DNA of 64,000 nucleotides, taken from the NCBI RefSeq assembly GCF_031759225.1, contig NZ_CP134494.1, forward strand, positions 2,168,501 to 2,232,500. The letters run 5' to 3'. Numbering within the stretch: the stretch's first letter is position 1; the number at the start of each line of letters is the position of its first letter. Made by a program: the position numbers and the translations under genes. The DNA comes from Mesobacillus jeotgali. Its GTDB lineage: Bacteria > Bacillota > Bacilli > Bacillales > Cytobacillaceae. Below, in pieces: positions 52,435-61,527 of the stretch. The notes under the pieces were generated by a model, which ran no database searches, was not told the origin of the DNA, and saw only the letters and a program-made list of their open reading frames with translations.

Positions 52435-53601
52435 ATGGGCGAGGAAAATATTACGAGAATAGAAATGAATGGCAAGGAATACATACTGATTGGAACTGCA
52501 CATGTCTCTAAACATAGTGCTGAGCAGGTTAAAGAGGTAATTGAAGCAGAGAGACCGGATTCTGTCTGCGTCGAGTTGGACGAGCAGCGATATCAAACGA
52601 TCACCGAGGGCTCAAAGTGGCAAGAGATGGATATCATCCAGGTCATCAAAGAAAAACGGGCTTCCTTATTATTGATGAATCTGGCTATTTCTTCTTTCCA
52701 AAACCGGATGGCAAAGGAGCTTGGCATCAAAGCAGGGCAGGAAATGATTCAGGGAATAGAATCCGCAAAGGAAGTTGGAGCAGAACTTGTCCTGGCAGAT
52801 CGCAATATCCAGATTACTTTTTCCCGTATCTGGGGCAACCTTGGGTTAAAAGGGAAGGCATTATTGCTAAGCCAAATCATTACGAGCATCTTCAGCAGGG
52901 ACAGTATCTCGGAGGAGGAACTGGAAAAGCTCAAGGAACAGGATACCATCAACGCGATGCTGAATGAATTCACCGAGACATTCCCTCGTCTGAAAAAGCC
53001 ATTGATTGATGAGCGTGATCAGTACTTGGCACAGAAAATCAAGGATGCACCTGGAGAAAAAATCGTCGCTGTCCTTGGAGCGGCACATGTACCGGGAATC
53101 AAGGAAGAAATCAAAAAAGAGCATGACTTGAAGAAACTAAGAGCGATCCCGCCGAAATCCAATTGGCCTAAAGTCATAGGCTGGAGCATTCCTGTATTGA
53201 TACTCGCTATTATCGCCTATACTTTTTTCGCTAATCCATCTGCAGGTTATTCACAAACGATCAGCTGGATTTTGTGGAACGGCAGCCTTTCTGCACTGGG
53301 AGCAGCGATTGCGATGGGACATCCACTGACGATAGTGACTGCATTTATAGCGGCGCCTATCACTTCATTAAATCCTTTGCTCGCCGCAGGCTGGTTTGCC
53401 GGTTTGGCACAGGCGTATGTACGCAGGCCGAATGTTAAGGATTTTGAGACACTATCTGAAGATGTGTTCAGTTTTAAAGGATTCTGGCGAAACAAAGTCA
53501 GCCGGATATTGCTGATCGTCGTACTTTCGAACCTTGGAAGTTCCCTCGGTACCTTCATTGGCGGCGCCGATGTCATCAGAGTCTTCATCGAGAATCTATA
53601 A
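52435..53601 (+). CDS. TraB/PrgY-family membrane protein
   Basis: About 388 residues from ATG 52435 with AAAGGAAGG upstream; the frame is open from 52405. The N-terminal soluble domain carries GTAHVSKHSAEQVKEVIEAE and VCVELDEQRYQ, then LADRNIQITFSRIWGNL and VAVLGAAHVPGIKEEI, the TraB/GumN pattern with two conserved GxxH and Glu/Arg positions (possible metalloprotease). Four C-terminal membrane helices (about 260-385). Enterococcal TraB/PrgY limits pheromone activity, so peptide degradation is suggested, but bacillary members are uncharacterised. Confidence 0.88.
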   Translation: MGEENITRIEMNGKEYILIGTAHVSKHSAEQVKEVIEAERPDSVCVELDEQRYQTITEGSKWQEMDIIQVIKEKRASLLLMNLAISSFQNRMAKELGIKAGQEMIQGIESAKEVGAELVLADRNIQITFSRIWGNLGLKGKALLLSQIITSIFSRDSISEEELEKLKEQDTINAMLNEFTETFPRLKKPLIDERDQYLAQKIKDAPGEKIVAVLGAAHVPGIKEEIKKEHDLKKLRAIPPKSNWPKVIGWSIPVLILAIIAYTFFANPSAGYSQTISWILWNGSLSALGAAIAMGHPLTIVTAFIAAPITSLNPLLAAGWFAGLAQAYVRRPNVKDFETLSEDVFSFKGFWRNKVSRILLIVVLSNLGSSLGTFIGGADVIRVFIENL

Positions 53602-53722
53602 AAATCAGGACGGAATCTACATGATTTCGTTTTTTTTTCTGTAAAAAATTTGGCGAAAAAAGAGGAATTTGGTTACATAATATGGAATAAGTAAGGAGAA
53701 CCATTTTTCCTGGAGTGATATA

Positions 53723-53935
53723 ATGAACGTCTTAAAGCCTGCGCTGTCGATTTCGGTCTTGATACATTTTTTATATATAATAGGGGTCCTTGCTATTGCT
53801 TCCTTGAATAACATTATTTTAACGAAGTTTCTTCAAAGTGAAATCCATCTCTTATTATTATTTTCAACTGTCCTTTTCGCGGCGATCATCAGCCTGATTC
53901 TCAGGGCAATCGGAAGTGCGCATTTGAACAATTAA
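53723..53935 (+). CDS. Small two-helix membrane protein
   Basis: 70 residues, RBS CTGGAGTG. Two hydrophobic helices (LSISVLIHFLYIIGVLAIAS and LHLLLLFSTVLFAAIISLIL-like, IHLLLLFSTVLFAAIISLIL). No recognised family. The downstream ATCATCC/GGGATGAT inverted repeat lacks a T-run. Confidence 0.6.
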   Translation: MNVLKPALSISVLIHFLYIIGVLAIASLNNIILTKFLQSEIHLLLLFSTVLFAAIISLILRAIGSAHLNN

Positions 53936-54004
53936 ATGCCAACAAAAAAAATCATCCTCATTTTAGGGATGATAAGAAGATGAATGGACAACCTGGAAGG
54001 CGGA

Positions 54005-54103
54005 TTATTTGTTCGCCTTTCTAGTTGAGTTCTTTTGAAAATCATTCTGCCGCTCAGCATCCTTTTTAAAAGCTTCCATTGCCTTGCTGTACAACAAACT
54101 CAC
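54005..54103 (-). CDS. Possible 32-residue basic protein
   Basis: GTG 54103 with GGGAGGTG 6 nt upstream; MSLLYSKAMEAFKKDAERQN, DFQKNSTRKANK. Lys/Arg-rich and helical. Good RBS, but short; no family recognised. Size and composition recall small spore or nucleic-acid-associated proteins of bacilli. Confidence 0.45.
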   Translation of the reverse strand: MSLLYSKAMEAFKKDAERQNDFQKNSTRKANK

Positions 54104-54223
54104 CTTCAACACCTCCCAATATCAATCTTATTACGTACCTTCCCGGTGATTCCTCTTCTAAAACTTTAAATTTCAAATAACTTTCAGAAATTTATTCCTG
54201 GCTTTGATGAGCTGTAACTCAGA

Positions 54224-54256
54224 AGAAAAGACGCCCACAAGTAGAAGGGCGTCTTA
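54224..54256 (-). terminator. Terminator of the 54-residue basic protein gene
   Basis: On the minus strand AAGACGCCC and GGGCGTCTTTTCTT arms. Confidence 0.8.
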
Positions 54257-54257
54257 G

Positions 54258-54422
54258 TTATTTCTTATTTGCTTGTCTTCCGCTTTTTTTCTGACTCTGT
54301 GATTTTGAATTTCCGATCTGGAACTCGGAGCCCAGTTCAATATCATTACTTTCATCATGCTTTTCTATTTGCTCCCTAGTTTGATCTTTGTTACTCATCC
54401 CTTGTCTTGCCATTCCACTCAT
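54258..54422 (-). CDS. 54-residue basic, Gln/Ser-rich protein
   Basis: ATG 54422 with GGAAAGTGAG immediately upstream. MSGMARQGMSNKDQTREQIE, KHDESNDIELGSEFQIGNSK, SQSQKKSGRQANKK. Low complexity, hydrophilic and with no Cys, similar to small spore-core proteins, although I cannot place it in an SASP family. Its own terminator follows. Confidence 0.6.
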   Translation of the reverse strand: MSGMARQGMSNKDQTREQIEKHDESNDIELGSEFQIGNSKSQSQKKSGRQANKK

Positions 54423-54468
54423 CTCACTTTCCATTGACCTATTTATATTATGTTCATTTAGACTTTAA

Positions 54469-54948
54469 TTATTGATGATGCCTATCGGATATTCCCCTAA
54501 CGAACTTGTCGTAAAATACCTGGAACCCATATAAAACGAAGGTCTTGATTAAAAAAACTATTGATAACTGAAATTTAGTTAGGCGCACCAATGAGACATA
54601 ACCATATTTTTTGAAAATATCGAGACCATAATAAGTGAATAATGAGTCAATCAGGATATTGACCAATAAGTATAAATTGAATTTTTTATAAGTGTATTTC
54701 ATGATCCAGAATGATCCAATAAAGAAGGGCCCCCATATTAAGGGCAATTCACCTAATACATTTGGTTTGATTTGAAAAGGGAACCACCACCATTTTCTCT
54801 TCTCAGCCAACCTTCCTTCGAACATTAAATATATTCCCATGAACAAGGTACCTGGGAGGAACTTTTTGAATGTTCGTTTACCAAGAAGGGGCAATGAGAG
54901 CCAGGGCAGGACGGCCATTAAAAATATGTATAGTTTCAAGTTTTTCAT
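54469..54948 (-). CDS. Membrane protein of unknown function
   Basis: About 159 residues from ATG 54948 (AAGGTG upstream). Four to five hydrophobic segments (LYIFLMAVLPWLSLPLLG, LPGTLFMGIYLMFEG, ELPLIWGPFFIGSFWIMKYT, LSIVFLIKTFVLYGFQVFY) with basic loops such as RLAEKRKWWWFPFQIK. Recognisable as a type found in sporulating bacilli, but unnamed. No operon partner. Confidence 0.7.
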   Translation of the reverse strand: MKNLKLYIFLMAVLPWLSLPLLGKRTFKKFLPGTLFMGIYLMFEGRLAEKRKWWWFPFQIKPNVLGELPLIWGPFFIGSFWIMKYTYKKFNLYLLVNILIDSLFTYYGLDIFKKYGYVSLVRLTKFQLSIVFLIKTFVLYGFQVFYDKFVRGISDRHHQ

Positions 54949-55098
54949 CAGCAACACCTTTTGGGAGAGAATTGAATTAGATTTTTCTTAGTATCTTCAA
55001 TTCATGGTAAAAGATGAGTGTATTTAGGAATTTCTGCCGGTCATCATTTCTTCTTCTTTTGAACAGTAAGTATAAGTAGGAAAAGGAGGGGGAGAGAT

Positions 55099-55911
55099 AT
55101 GATTTCTCTTTGGGATGAACATTCATTTTGGATTGAAATGCTGCAGGATCATGCTTTTTTTGTCAGGGATGGGTTATCGCCAGTCGAGAGTGAGTATGTA
55201 GAAATCGCCAACCAATTCATCGGCTTATACGACAATCTTTTAGCTAAGCTACAAACTATTCCTCGTGATGCTGACTATCAGGACAGTCAAATGATTGATT
55301 TTTCAAGAAGAGCATGGAAGCTTGCTAAAAATTATTATGATTTTGAAGGTACTTTGCAGTCTCTCCGGATCGACAATAAAGTGAACTTGAATCTGTCACC
55401 TACTTATCTAAACGGTACTCTTAGTGAAAACCAGGAATATTTAAGGATTCTAAGCTATCTCGTACAAGGTCAGGAACCAGTTCCGCTGACTATTACTCAA
55501 ATAATGGACCTTTGGCTCGAAGATCAGCTCGGGCACGCTGTGCTTTTCGAGAATCTGCTTGACCCAATTGAAGTGGGAGCAAACACGGCCGCGCAGGAAT
55601 TCAAACGAAGATTCCAGCTGTATATCGTCCAAAACCATCATTTGAAAAATTACTTAAGAGTAAAGCAGCCAGGCTTTGCCCGACAGCAGGAATTTATTTA
55701 TGAAGTCGGAATGACCACCCTGGAAATGAATCAGTTCATAAAGCAAATGGTGGCAAAGTATAAAGGAGATACTCTTTTGAATAAATCCAATCTACGGTTT
55801 CTCGAACACCACTTCCCTGAAACATGTTACTTTCTCGCCAGCTTAAGTTACTACGAACCAAGATTACAGGCTCTGGTCGGCAATTGCTCATTATCCAAAC
55901 CATCTTTTTAA
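55099..55911 (+). CDS. DUF2935 protein (ferritin-like, two repeats)
   Basis: 270 residues with AAAAGGAGGGGGAGA upstream. Two similar helical halves: SLWDEHSFWIEMLQDHAFFV with Glu/His pairs, then ITQIMDLWLEDQLGHAVLFE, LDPIEVGANTAAQEFKRRFQ. Repeated ExxxH pattern on helices suggests a metal site like that of ferritin-like bundles. DUF2935 is common in spore-forming bacilli and clostridia; function unknown. Confidence 0.88.
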   Translation: MISLWDEHSFWIEMLQDHAFFVRDGLSPVESEYVEIANQFIGLYDNLLAKLQTIPRDADYQDSQMIDFSRRAWKLAKNYYDFEGTLQSLRIDNKVNLNLSPTYLNGTLSENQEYLRILSYLVQGQEPVPLTITQIMDLWLEDQLGHAVLFENLLDPIEVGANTAAQEFKRRFQLYIVQNHHLKNYLRVKQPGFARQQEFIYEVGMTTLEMNQFIKQMVAKYKGDTLLNKSNLRFLEHHFPETCYFLASLSYYEPRLQALVGNCSLSKPSF

Positions 55912-55967
55912 GATTCTATACAGGCTTTTCGCTATTACCGGAAAAGCAAGAACAAAGGGGAAAGAGA

Positions 55968-55997
55968 ACAACGGGTATAATGCCCGTTGTTTTTTTG
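55968..55997 (+). terminator. Terminator after DUF2935
   Basis: ACAACGGG and CCCGTTGT arms followed by seven T. Confidence 0.9.
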
Positions 55998-56135
55998 TGG
56001 GAAGATAGAGAGTGCAAACTGGGTTGCTACTTAAATTATGAAAAAATAAAGAGTAAAATGTGAACATTATGTGACATTTTTTTTATAAATTCTGTTAATA
56101 TAAAAAATACATACGAAAAAGTGGGGGAATGAGAA

Positions 56136-56351
56136 GTGGGAAAACTTCTTATGTATTTTTATCTAATTGTTGGTTTGTATTGTCTTGTAAGCGGATTCCT
56201 GGCATTGGCATCACACGGATTCCAGCATGCCGTCCTATCACTGTTCCTTGCAGCATTTAACTTTGCGATGTTTTCTTTATTCAGGAAAGAAGGCAAGTTG
56301 CCTCGTTTACGTTTGATTAAAGGCCGCAAAAACGAGATGGCAAAGGTTTAA
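56136..56351 (+). CDS. Small two-helix membrane protein
   Basis: 71 residues from GTG 56136 with GGGGGAATGAG upstream. Two hydrophobic helices (LMYFYLIVGLYCLVSGFLAL and LSLFLAAFNFAMFSLF) and a basic tail (LRLIKGRKNEMAKV). No family recognised. The palindromic array starts about 100 bp downstream. Confidence 0.65.
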   Translation: MGKLLMYFYLIVGLYCLVSGFLALASHGFQHAVLSLFLAAFNFAMFSLFRKEGKLPRLRLIKGRKNEMAKV

Positions 56352-56448
56352 ATTCAATTTTAGCCAATCATGTTAAGTAAGTCGGGATAAGGGAATAAGT
56401 GGTTTTTGACCGGTTAGTGGCTGAAGTAGAGAATGTTATCGAAAGTGT

Positions 56449-57212
56449 TCGGACAAAATCGAAGCTCATCAAGCAAAAGTTGTCTGAAGTAGTGGCAAGT
56501 TCGGACAAAATCGATGCCAATCAGGTCAAAGTTGTCTGAAGTAGCGTCATGTTCGGACAAAATCGAAGCTCATCAAGCGAAAGTTGTCCGAAGTAGCGTC
56601 ATGTTCGGACAAAATCGAAGCCCATCAGGCCAAAGTTGTCTGAAGTAGCGTCATGTTCGGACAAAATCGAAGCCGATTAAGCGAAAGTTGTCCGAAGTAG
56701 GGCCAAGTTCGGACAAAATCGATGCCAATCAAGCGAAAGTTGTCCGAAGTAGCGTCATGTTCGGACAAAATCGAAGCTCATCAAGCCAAAGTTGTCCGAA
56801 GTAGCGTCATGTTCGGACAAAACCGAAGCCAATCAAGCGAAAGTTGTCCGAAGTAGGTCCAAGTTCGGACAAAATCGAAGCCAATCAAGCGGAAATTGTC
56901 CGAAGTAGGTCAGGGTTCGGACAAAATAGAAGCTCATCAGGCCAAAGTTGTCTGAAGTAGGTCAAGGTTCGGACAAGATCGAAGCTCATCATGCAAAAGT
57001 TGTCTGAAATAGGGCCAAGTTCGGACAAAATCGAAGCCAATCAAGCGAAAGTTGTCCGAAGTAGCGTCATGTTCGGACAAAACTCAAGCTCATCAAGCGG
57101 AAATTGTCTGAAGTAGGTCAGGGTTCCGACAAAATCGAAGCTCATCATGCCAAAGTTGTCCGAAGTAGAGGTAACTTCGGACAAAACCAAAGCCAATCAC
57201 GCACAAAGTTAA
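56449..57212. repeat. 52-bp palindromic repeat array D (15 units)
   Basis: It fills most of the 1-kb gap between two convergent genes. GACA cores run from 56452 to 57180, all on an exact 52-bp lattice (14 x 52 = 728). Arms are TTCGGACAA and TTGTCCGAA (some units TTGTCTGAA), with TGTC starting 29 bp after GACA. The inner segment is AATCGAAGCTCATCAAGC-like. The last unit (57180) has lost its right arm. No ORF or RBS lies inside. Flanks (56352-56440, 57213-57343) show nothing recognisable. Confidence 0.92.
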
Positions 57213-57343
57213 GCAGCATCAAAAGCCTCTAAAGCCAAATCCAATCGTTCAATACTCCACCACCGGAGCAGAGTCTAAATCAGGAATCTACAAGTTGGGG
57301 TACCAGCAGCAAACCGGCATACTACAAAACAATTTACCAGCAA

Positions 57344-57383
57344 TAAAAAAACCAGGTCATCCCCTAAGGAAAACCTGGTTTTA
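57344..57383 (-). terminator. Terminator of the qox operon
   Basis: On the minus strand AAAACCAGGT, loop, ACCTGGTTTTTTTATTG. Confidence 0.9.
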
Positions 57384-57389
57384 GTTATT

Positions 57390-57689
57390 TTAATGCGAGT
57401 GTCCTGAAGTCATAACCCAGATGGATCCTGCAACAATGACGACTGCGATAAAAGCTGAGTATATGATATTGATATTATTCGTTACTTTATCATCGCCTTC
57501 ATTGATGTGCATGAACATGTATAGCTGGATACCGGCCTGAGCAACTGCCAGTGTGCCGATGATCCACATGACTGCCTTCATTGAAAGGGAGCTCTGCAGG
57601 GCAATCCATGCTGCACCAAACGTTAGTACGAGCGACATAAAGAATCCAAAGACATGGCTGATCGGGAAGCTTTTTGAATGCTTATCCAT
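57390..57689 (-). CDS. qoxD: Quinol oxidase subunit IV (QoxD)
   Basis: 99 residues, three membrane helices: HVFGFFMSLVLTFGAAWIAL, MWIIGTLAVAQAGIQLYMFM with HINEGDD, IYSAFIAVVIVAGSIWVMTS. Typical of CyoD/QoxD/CtaF small subunits. It starts 1 bp after the qoxC stop. Last gene of the operon; a terminator follows. Confidence 0.92.
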   Translation of the reverse strand: MDKHSKSFPISHVFGFFMSLVLTFGAAWIALQSSLSMKAVMWIIGTLAVAQAGIQLYMFMHINEGDDKVTNNINIIYSAFIAVVIVAGSIWVMTSGHSH

Positions 57690-57690
57690 T

Positions 57691-58296
57691 TTACATCACC
57701 AACCCTTGCAAATAAACAAATGTGAAGATGAAGATCCAAACAACGTCAAGGAAGTGCCAATACAGTCCGAAGATGAATGCTTTGCGGGCTGTCACAGTTG
57801 TCAGTCCTCGCTTCAATATTTGGATGATCAATAGGATCGCCCAGCCAATTCCGATTGTGACGTGCAACCCGTGTGTTCCTAGCAAAACGAAGAAGCTGGA
57901 AAGAAACGCACTTGTCTGCATCGTTGCACCTTCATGGACATAGTGCATGAACTCTCGAATCTCCATGAAAAGGAATCCGCCGCCAAGAAGCAGTGTGAAA
58001 ATCAGCCACATAAGCATGCCTTTCCTATTGCTGCGGCGCATTTCAAAGATCGAAATTCCCATTGTAAAACTGCTTGTCAAAAGCAGGAAGGTTTGAATCA
58101 TGACATCTCTTACAATAAAGATATCCTTCTGTGTCGGTCCGCCGGCATACCTTTCACCGAGCACTCCATATACTCCGAAAAGGGTAGCGAAGAGCACGAT
58201 TTCCGCACCAAGGAAGACCCAGAAACCGAGGATATTCATCCTGTTTTGCTCTGTCTGGTATTCAAGCGGCAATGCGGCATTGACTTTAGCTGACAT
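57691..58296 (-). CDS. qoxC: Quinol oxidase subunit III (QoxC)
   Basis: 201 residues, five membrane helices: RMNILGFWVFLGAEIVLFAT, MIQTFLLLTSSFTMGISIFE, MLMWLIFTLLLGGGFLFMEI with the conserved Glu, FFVLLGTHGLHVTIGIGWAI and FGLYWHFLDVVWIFIFTFVY. Subunit III of heme-copper oxidases. It overlaps the qoxB stop by 11 bp. Confidence 0.94.
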   Translation of the reverse strand: MSAKVNAALPLEYQTEQNRMNILGFWVFLGAEIVLFATLFGVYGVLGERYAGGPTQKDIFIVRDVMIQTFLLLTSSFTMGISIFEMRRSNRKGMLMWLIFTLLLGGGFLFMEIREFMHYVHEGATMQTSAFLSSFFVLLGTHGLHVTIGIGWAILLIIQILKRGLTTVTARKAFIFGLYWHFLDVVWIFIFTFVYLQGLVM

Positions 58297-60265
58297 GGTT
58301 CTTCACTCCTTTGTTCGCGCCTTTTCTCCATTTACTTTCTGTTTCAAAAATTTCATCCTTGTGAACATGGAAGCCTTCATCATAATCGAATGAACGGAAA
58401 GCCAATCCGGCAAAAATACCAAGTGCGGCAATACCGGCTGCGATTGTCCATTCAAATACTAGCAGGAATCCTGAAATTCCAAACACGACACCCATGTAAA
58501 TCGGGATCCATGTGTTGCTTGGCAAGTGGATTTCTTCTATTTCATCTTCAGTCAAAGGCTGAAGTTCATCAGTCTTTTTCATGTGCCAGAAGGCATCAAG
58601 CTTCGTAACCTCAGGAAGGGAAGCGAAGTTATAATGCTGTACGGGTGTAGCCGTAGCCCACTCAAGCGTTCTTGCATCCCATGGGTCATTGCCGATATTG
58701 CGGTCAGCATTACGTGCGCTCCAATAAATGTTGTACACAAGAGCCGCAAAGCCTGCCGCAAGAATCACTGATCCAACAGCAGAAATCATCATCAATGGAC
58801 CGAACCCAGTTTCAGCTGAGTATGTGTACGCGCGGCGGACCGCACCGTCTAGTCCAAGGAAGAACATTGGCATGAATGTCACGTTGAAGCCAACTACGAA
58901 CAACCAGAAGTGCCATTTACCAATCTTTTCGTTCAGCATATATCCGAACATTTTAGGCCACCAGAAGTAAAGGCCTGCAAAAATAGGGAACACTACACCA
59001 GGAATCAGTACATAGTGGAAGTGTGCTACCAGGAATAACGTATTGTGATACTGATAGTCAGCAGCAGCCATTGCCAGCATGACGCCAGTCACACCGCCGA
59101 TAACAAAGTTAGGTACGAACGCAAGTGCCCAGAGCATCGCCGTCGTAAATTTGATCCGTCCTTTTCTCATCGTAAACAGCCAGTTGAATACCTTGACCCC
59201 GGTCGGGATGGCAATTGCCATTGTTGTGATCGAGAAGAAGGAGTTTACTCCTGCACTGTTTCCCATTGTGAAGAAGTGGTGAACCCATACAAGCATACTT
59301 AAAACCGAAATCATCACAATCGAAATGACCATCGACTTATAGCCATACAAAGTTTTACGGGCAAAAGTCGAAATAATATCTGACAGCATACCGAATGCCG
59401 GGAGCACTACGATATAAACTTCTGGATGTCCCCAGAGCCAGAACAGGTTCGCCCAGAGCATATCCATACCGCCGCCGGAGATGGTAAAGAAGTGTGTACC
59501 GAATGTGCGGTCAAATGTCATCAAGGCAAGCGCTACTGTAAAAATAGGGAAGCTGGCTACGATGATAATCGATGTGATGAATGATGTCCATGTGAACATC
59601 GGCATCTTCATCAAGGTCATGCCTTTAGTTCTCATTTTTAACACTGTGACAACGAAGTTAATACCTGTCATCAAAGTACCGGCACCCGCAATTTGCAGGG
59701 CCACTGCGTAAAAGTTATTTCCTATACCCGGACTGAATTCCTTCCCGGCAAGAGGGAAGTAGGAAGTCCAGCCGGCATCAGGAGAACCCCCGATAATGAA
59801 TGATATATTGAACAGCGCAGCACCGCTGACGGTAAGCCAGAAGCTAAGAGCGTTCAGCTGTGGAAAAGCAACATCGCGCGCTCCGATTTGCAGCGGAATC
59901 ACAAAGTTCATGAGACCGATCAGAAGCGGCATCGCAACAAATAGAATCATGATGACGCCGTGAGTGGTGAATACCTCGTTATAGTGCTGGGCATTCAGGA
60001 AGTCATTTTCCGGAACGGCTGTCTGGCCTTTCATCATCAAGCCATCAATACCGCCGCGGAGGAACATCACGACGCCAAGCAGGATATACATAATCCCGAT
60101 TTTCTTGTGGTCAACAGTCGTGAACCACTCTGTCCATAGGTAATTCCATTTTTTAAAATAAGTGATTCCGGCTAACGCACCGACCATTGTCAGGGCAATC
60201 CCGATTTGCGACGCGAAAATCAGTGGATCACCGGTTACAAAAAATTCATCCCATTTAATGCCCAC
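58286..60265 (-). CDS. qoxB: Quinol oxidase subunit I (QoxB)
   Basis: About 659 residues. Two GTG starts are possible: 60274 (inside the GGGGGTG box) or 60265, which has that box 6 nt upstream and gives MGIKWDEFFVTGDP, like other QoxB N-termini; I prefer 60265. Heme-copper ligands and channels are visible: THGVIMILFVAMPLLIGLMN (heme a His), FWLWGHPEVYIVVLPAFGML (CuB His and cross-linked Tyr), VWVHHFFTMG (two CuB His) and LVAHFHYVLIPGVVFPIFAG (heme His pair). It reduces oxygen with electrons from menaquinol and pumps protons. It overlaps qoxA and qoxC. Confidence 0.94.
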   Translation of the reverse strand: MGIKWDEFFVTGDPLIFASQIGIALTMVGALAGITYFKKWNYLWTEWFTTVDHKKIGIMYILLGVVMFLRGGIDGLMMKGQTAVPENDFLNAQHYNEVFTTHGVIMILFVAMPLLIGLMNFVIPLQIGARDVAFPQLNALSFWLTVSGAALFNISFIIGGSPDAGWTSYFPLAGKEFSPGIGNNFYAVALQIAGAGTLMTGINFVVTVLKMRTKGMTLMKMPMFTWTSFITSIIIVASFPIFTVALALMTFDRTFGTHFFTISGGGMDMLWANLFWLWGHPEVYIVVLPAFGMLSDIISTFARKTLYGYKSMVISIVMISVLSMLVWVHHFFTMGNSAGVNSFFSITTMAIAIPTGVKVFNWLFTMRKGRIKFTTAMLWALAFVPNFVIGGVTGVMLAMAAADYQYHNTLFLVAHFHYVLIPGVVFPIFAGLYFWWPKMFGYMLNEKIGKWHFWLFVVGFNVTFMPMFFLGLDGAVRRAYTYSAETGFGPLMMISAVGSVILAAGFAALVYNIYWSARNADRNIGNDPWDARTLEWATATPVQHYNFASLPEVTKLDAFWHMKKTDELQPLTEDEIEEIHLPSNTWIPIYMGVVFGISGFLLVFEWTIAAGIAALGIFAGLAFRSFDYDEGFHVHKDEIFETESKWRKGANKGVKNHVS

Positions 60266-61280
60266 TGTGGTCACCCCCGTGTGAATCTTCAGTTTCAGAT
60301 TCTTTATGGTTCATATCTTCATTGTTTTCGTGATTTGAATGCTCAGTGTTTCCATCTTTATTTTTGTAATTGTCCTTGTCTTCAAAGATTTTTCCTGGCC
60401 AGCCATGTCCTCTGTCGTACATTTCTGGATTTGTGTAGTTCTTTGAATGTGGATCAGAGTGATCGACCCACTCAAGGTGCGTGTTTGAGAATGTCTTGCG
60501 GCCAAGGTGGGAAGGCTCAAGCATTTTCTCATACTCTTCCAATGTCATTTTTGGCGCTGTTTCTTTTACATCTTTAATCCATTGTTCAAATTCCTTTTGG
60601 GTTTGCGAAAGTACTTCAAACTCCATGCCCGCATATCCCTGGCCGTTGAAGTTCGTATTCTTGCCGACATAGGATCCAGGATTGTCTGCGACCAGATAAA
60701 GCTGTGTTTCAGCTTTTGCCATCGTGTACTTCTGTCCTGCCAATGCAGGAATCCAGAAGCTTTGCATTGTGCCGGCGGAAGTCAGCCTGAAATCAATCGG
60801 GCGGTCTTCAGGAATGTTCACATAGTTGACTGTTTCGATTCCTTGTTCAGGGTAGCTGAAGATCCATTTCCAGTCAGCAGATGTCACGTTAATGACCAGA
60901 GGTTCTTCATTTTCATAGCCTTTTGGTACTTCATCTATCGCATAAATTGTTTTGACCGTAGGGATGGTCAAAGCAACAATGATCAAAATCGGAATCACTG
61001 TCCAGATAATTTCCAATACTGTGCTGCCATGTTCTTCAGGCGGCTCGTAATCCATGTTTTCTTTGCGTTCACGATACTTCCAGACGATGAATCCGAATAG
61101 ACCGAAAACAACGACTGTAACTAGTAACATCAGAGCAATTGAAAAGTTGATTAGCTCAAGAATTTGCCTTGCGATTGGTCCCTCTGGGTTGAAAACCACC
61201 ATATTGTTTTCACAGCCGCTAAGCAACAGCATAGCCATGATTGAGGTGAGGGAGACCAAAAATAATTTTGATTTCTTCAT
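60255..61280 (-). CDS. qoxA: Quinol oxidase subunit II (QoxA)
   Basis: About 341 residues from ATG 61280 with AAAGGAG upstream. Lipoprotein signal (lipobox LSGC), two membrane helices (INFSIALMLLVTVVVFGLFG, STVLEIIWTVIPILIIVALT), then a cupredoxin domain (VINVTSADWKWIFSYPEQGI, SFWIPALAGQKYTMAKAETQ, GYAGMEFEVLSQTQKEFEQW). The CuA ligands (CxxxC, His, Met) are missing and there is no heme c domain. That marks a quinol, not cytochrome c, oxidase. The last 40 residues are rich in His, Asp, Glu and Asn (EHSNHENNEDMNHKESETED). First gene of qoxABCD. Confidence 0.93.
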   Translation of the reverse strand: MKKSKLFLVSLTSIMAMLLLSGCENNMVVFNPEGPIARQILELINFSIALMLLVTVVVFGLFGFIVWKYRERKENMDYEPPEEHGSTVLEIIWTVIPILIIVALTIPTVKTIYAIDEVPKGYENEEPLVINVTSADWKWIFSYPEQGIETVNYVNIPEDRPIDFRLTSAGTMQSFWIPALAGQKYTMAKAETQLYLVADNPGSYVGKNTNFNGQGYAGMEFEVLSQTQKEFEQWIKDVKETAPKMTLEEYEKMLEPSHLGRKTFSNTHLEWVDHSDPHSKNYTNPEMYDRGHGWPGKIFEDKDNYKNKDGNTEHSNHENNEDMNHKESETEDSHGGDHSGH

Positions 61281-61394
61281 CACTGCAGCTCCTTTCAAAT
61301 ATCAACCTTGTTCATTCTATCACAAACTTATGTTCATTTGTTCACAAAGATTTCGAAATTACTCCAGAAATGAACGGTAAGTTGTGGCAAAAGG

Positions 61395-61410
61395 TGTGAT
61401 AAAAATCACA
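61395..61410. promoter_or_regulatory. Crp/Fnr-type palindrome upstream of qoxA
   Basis: TGTGA (61395-61399), six bases, TCACA (61406-61410); the match extends one base each side (GTGTGATAAAAATCACAC). It is 115 bp before the qoxA ATG. Such a site is the consensus for FNR-like regulators. The only Crp/Fnr gene in the window is broken, so the binder is another protein. Confidence 0.6.
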
Positions 61411-61527
61411 CTGCTTTATTTGTAATCATTCTAACATGCAAATTGTTACGGTTTTGACGACAAATGTGAACAAATTATGAAAACAATAATTGTCAACTTA
61501 GTGAATTTAGAAGAATGTTTATTGACG

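Noticed and set aside
56050..56090. Fnr/Rex-type operator upstream of the 71-residue gene
   Set aside because: ATGTGAACATTATGTGACA holds direct, not inverted, TGTGA motifs with the wrong spacing.
58528..58970. Plus-strand ORFs over qoxB and qoxA
   Set aside because: Antisense shadows of strongly conserved membrane proteins; no RBS.
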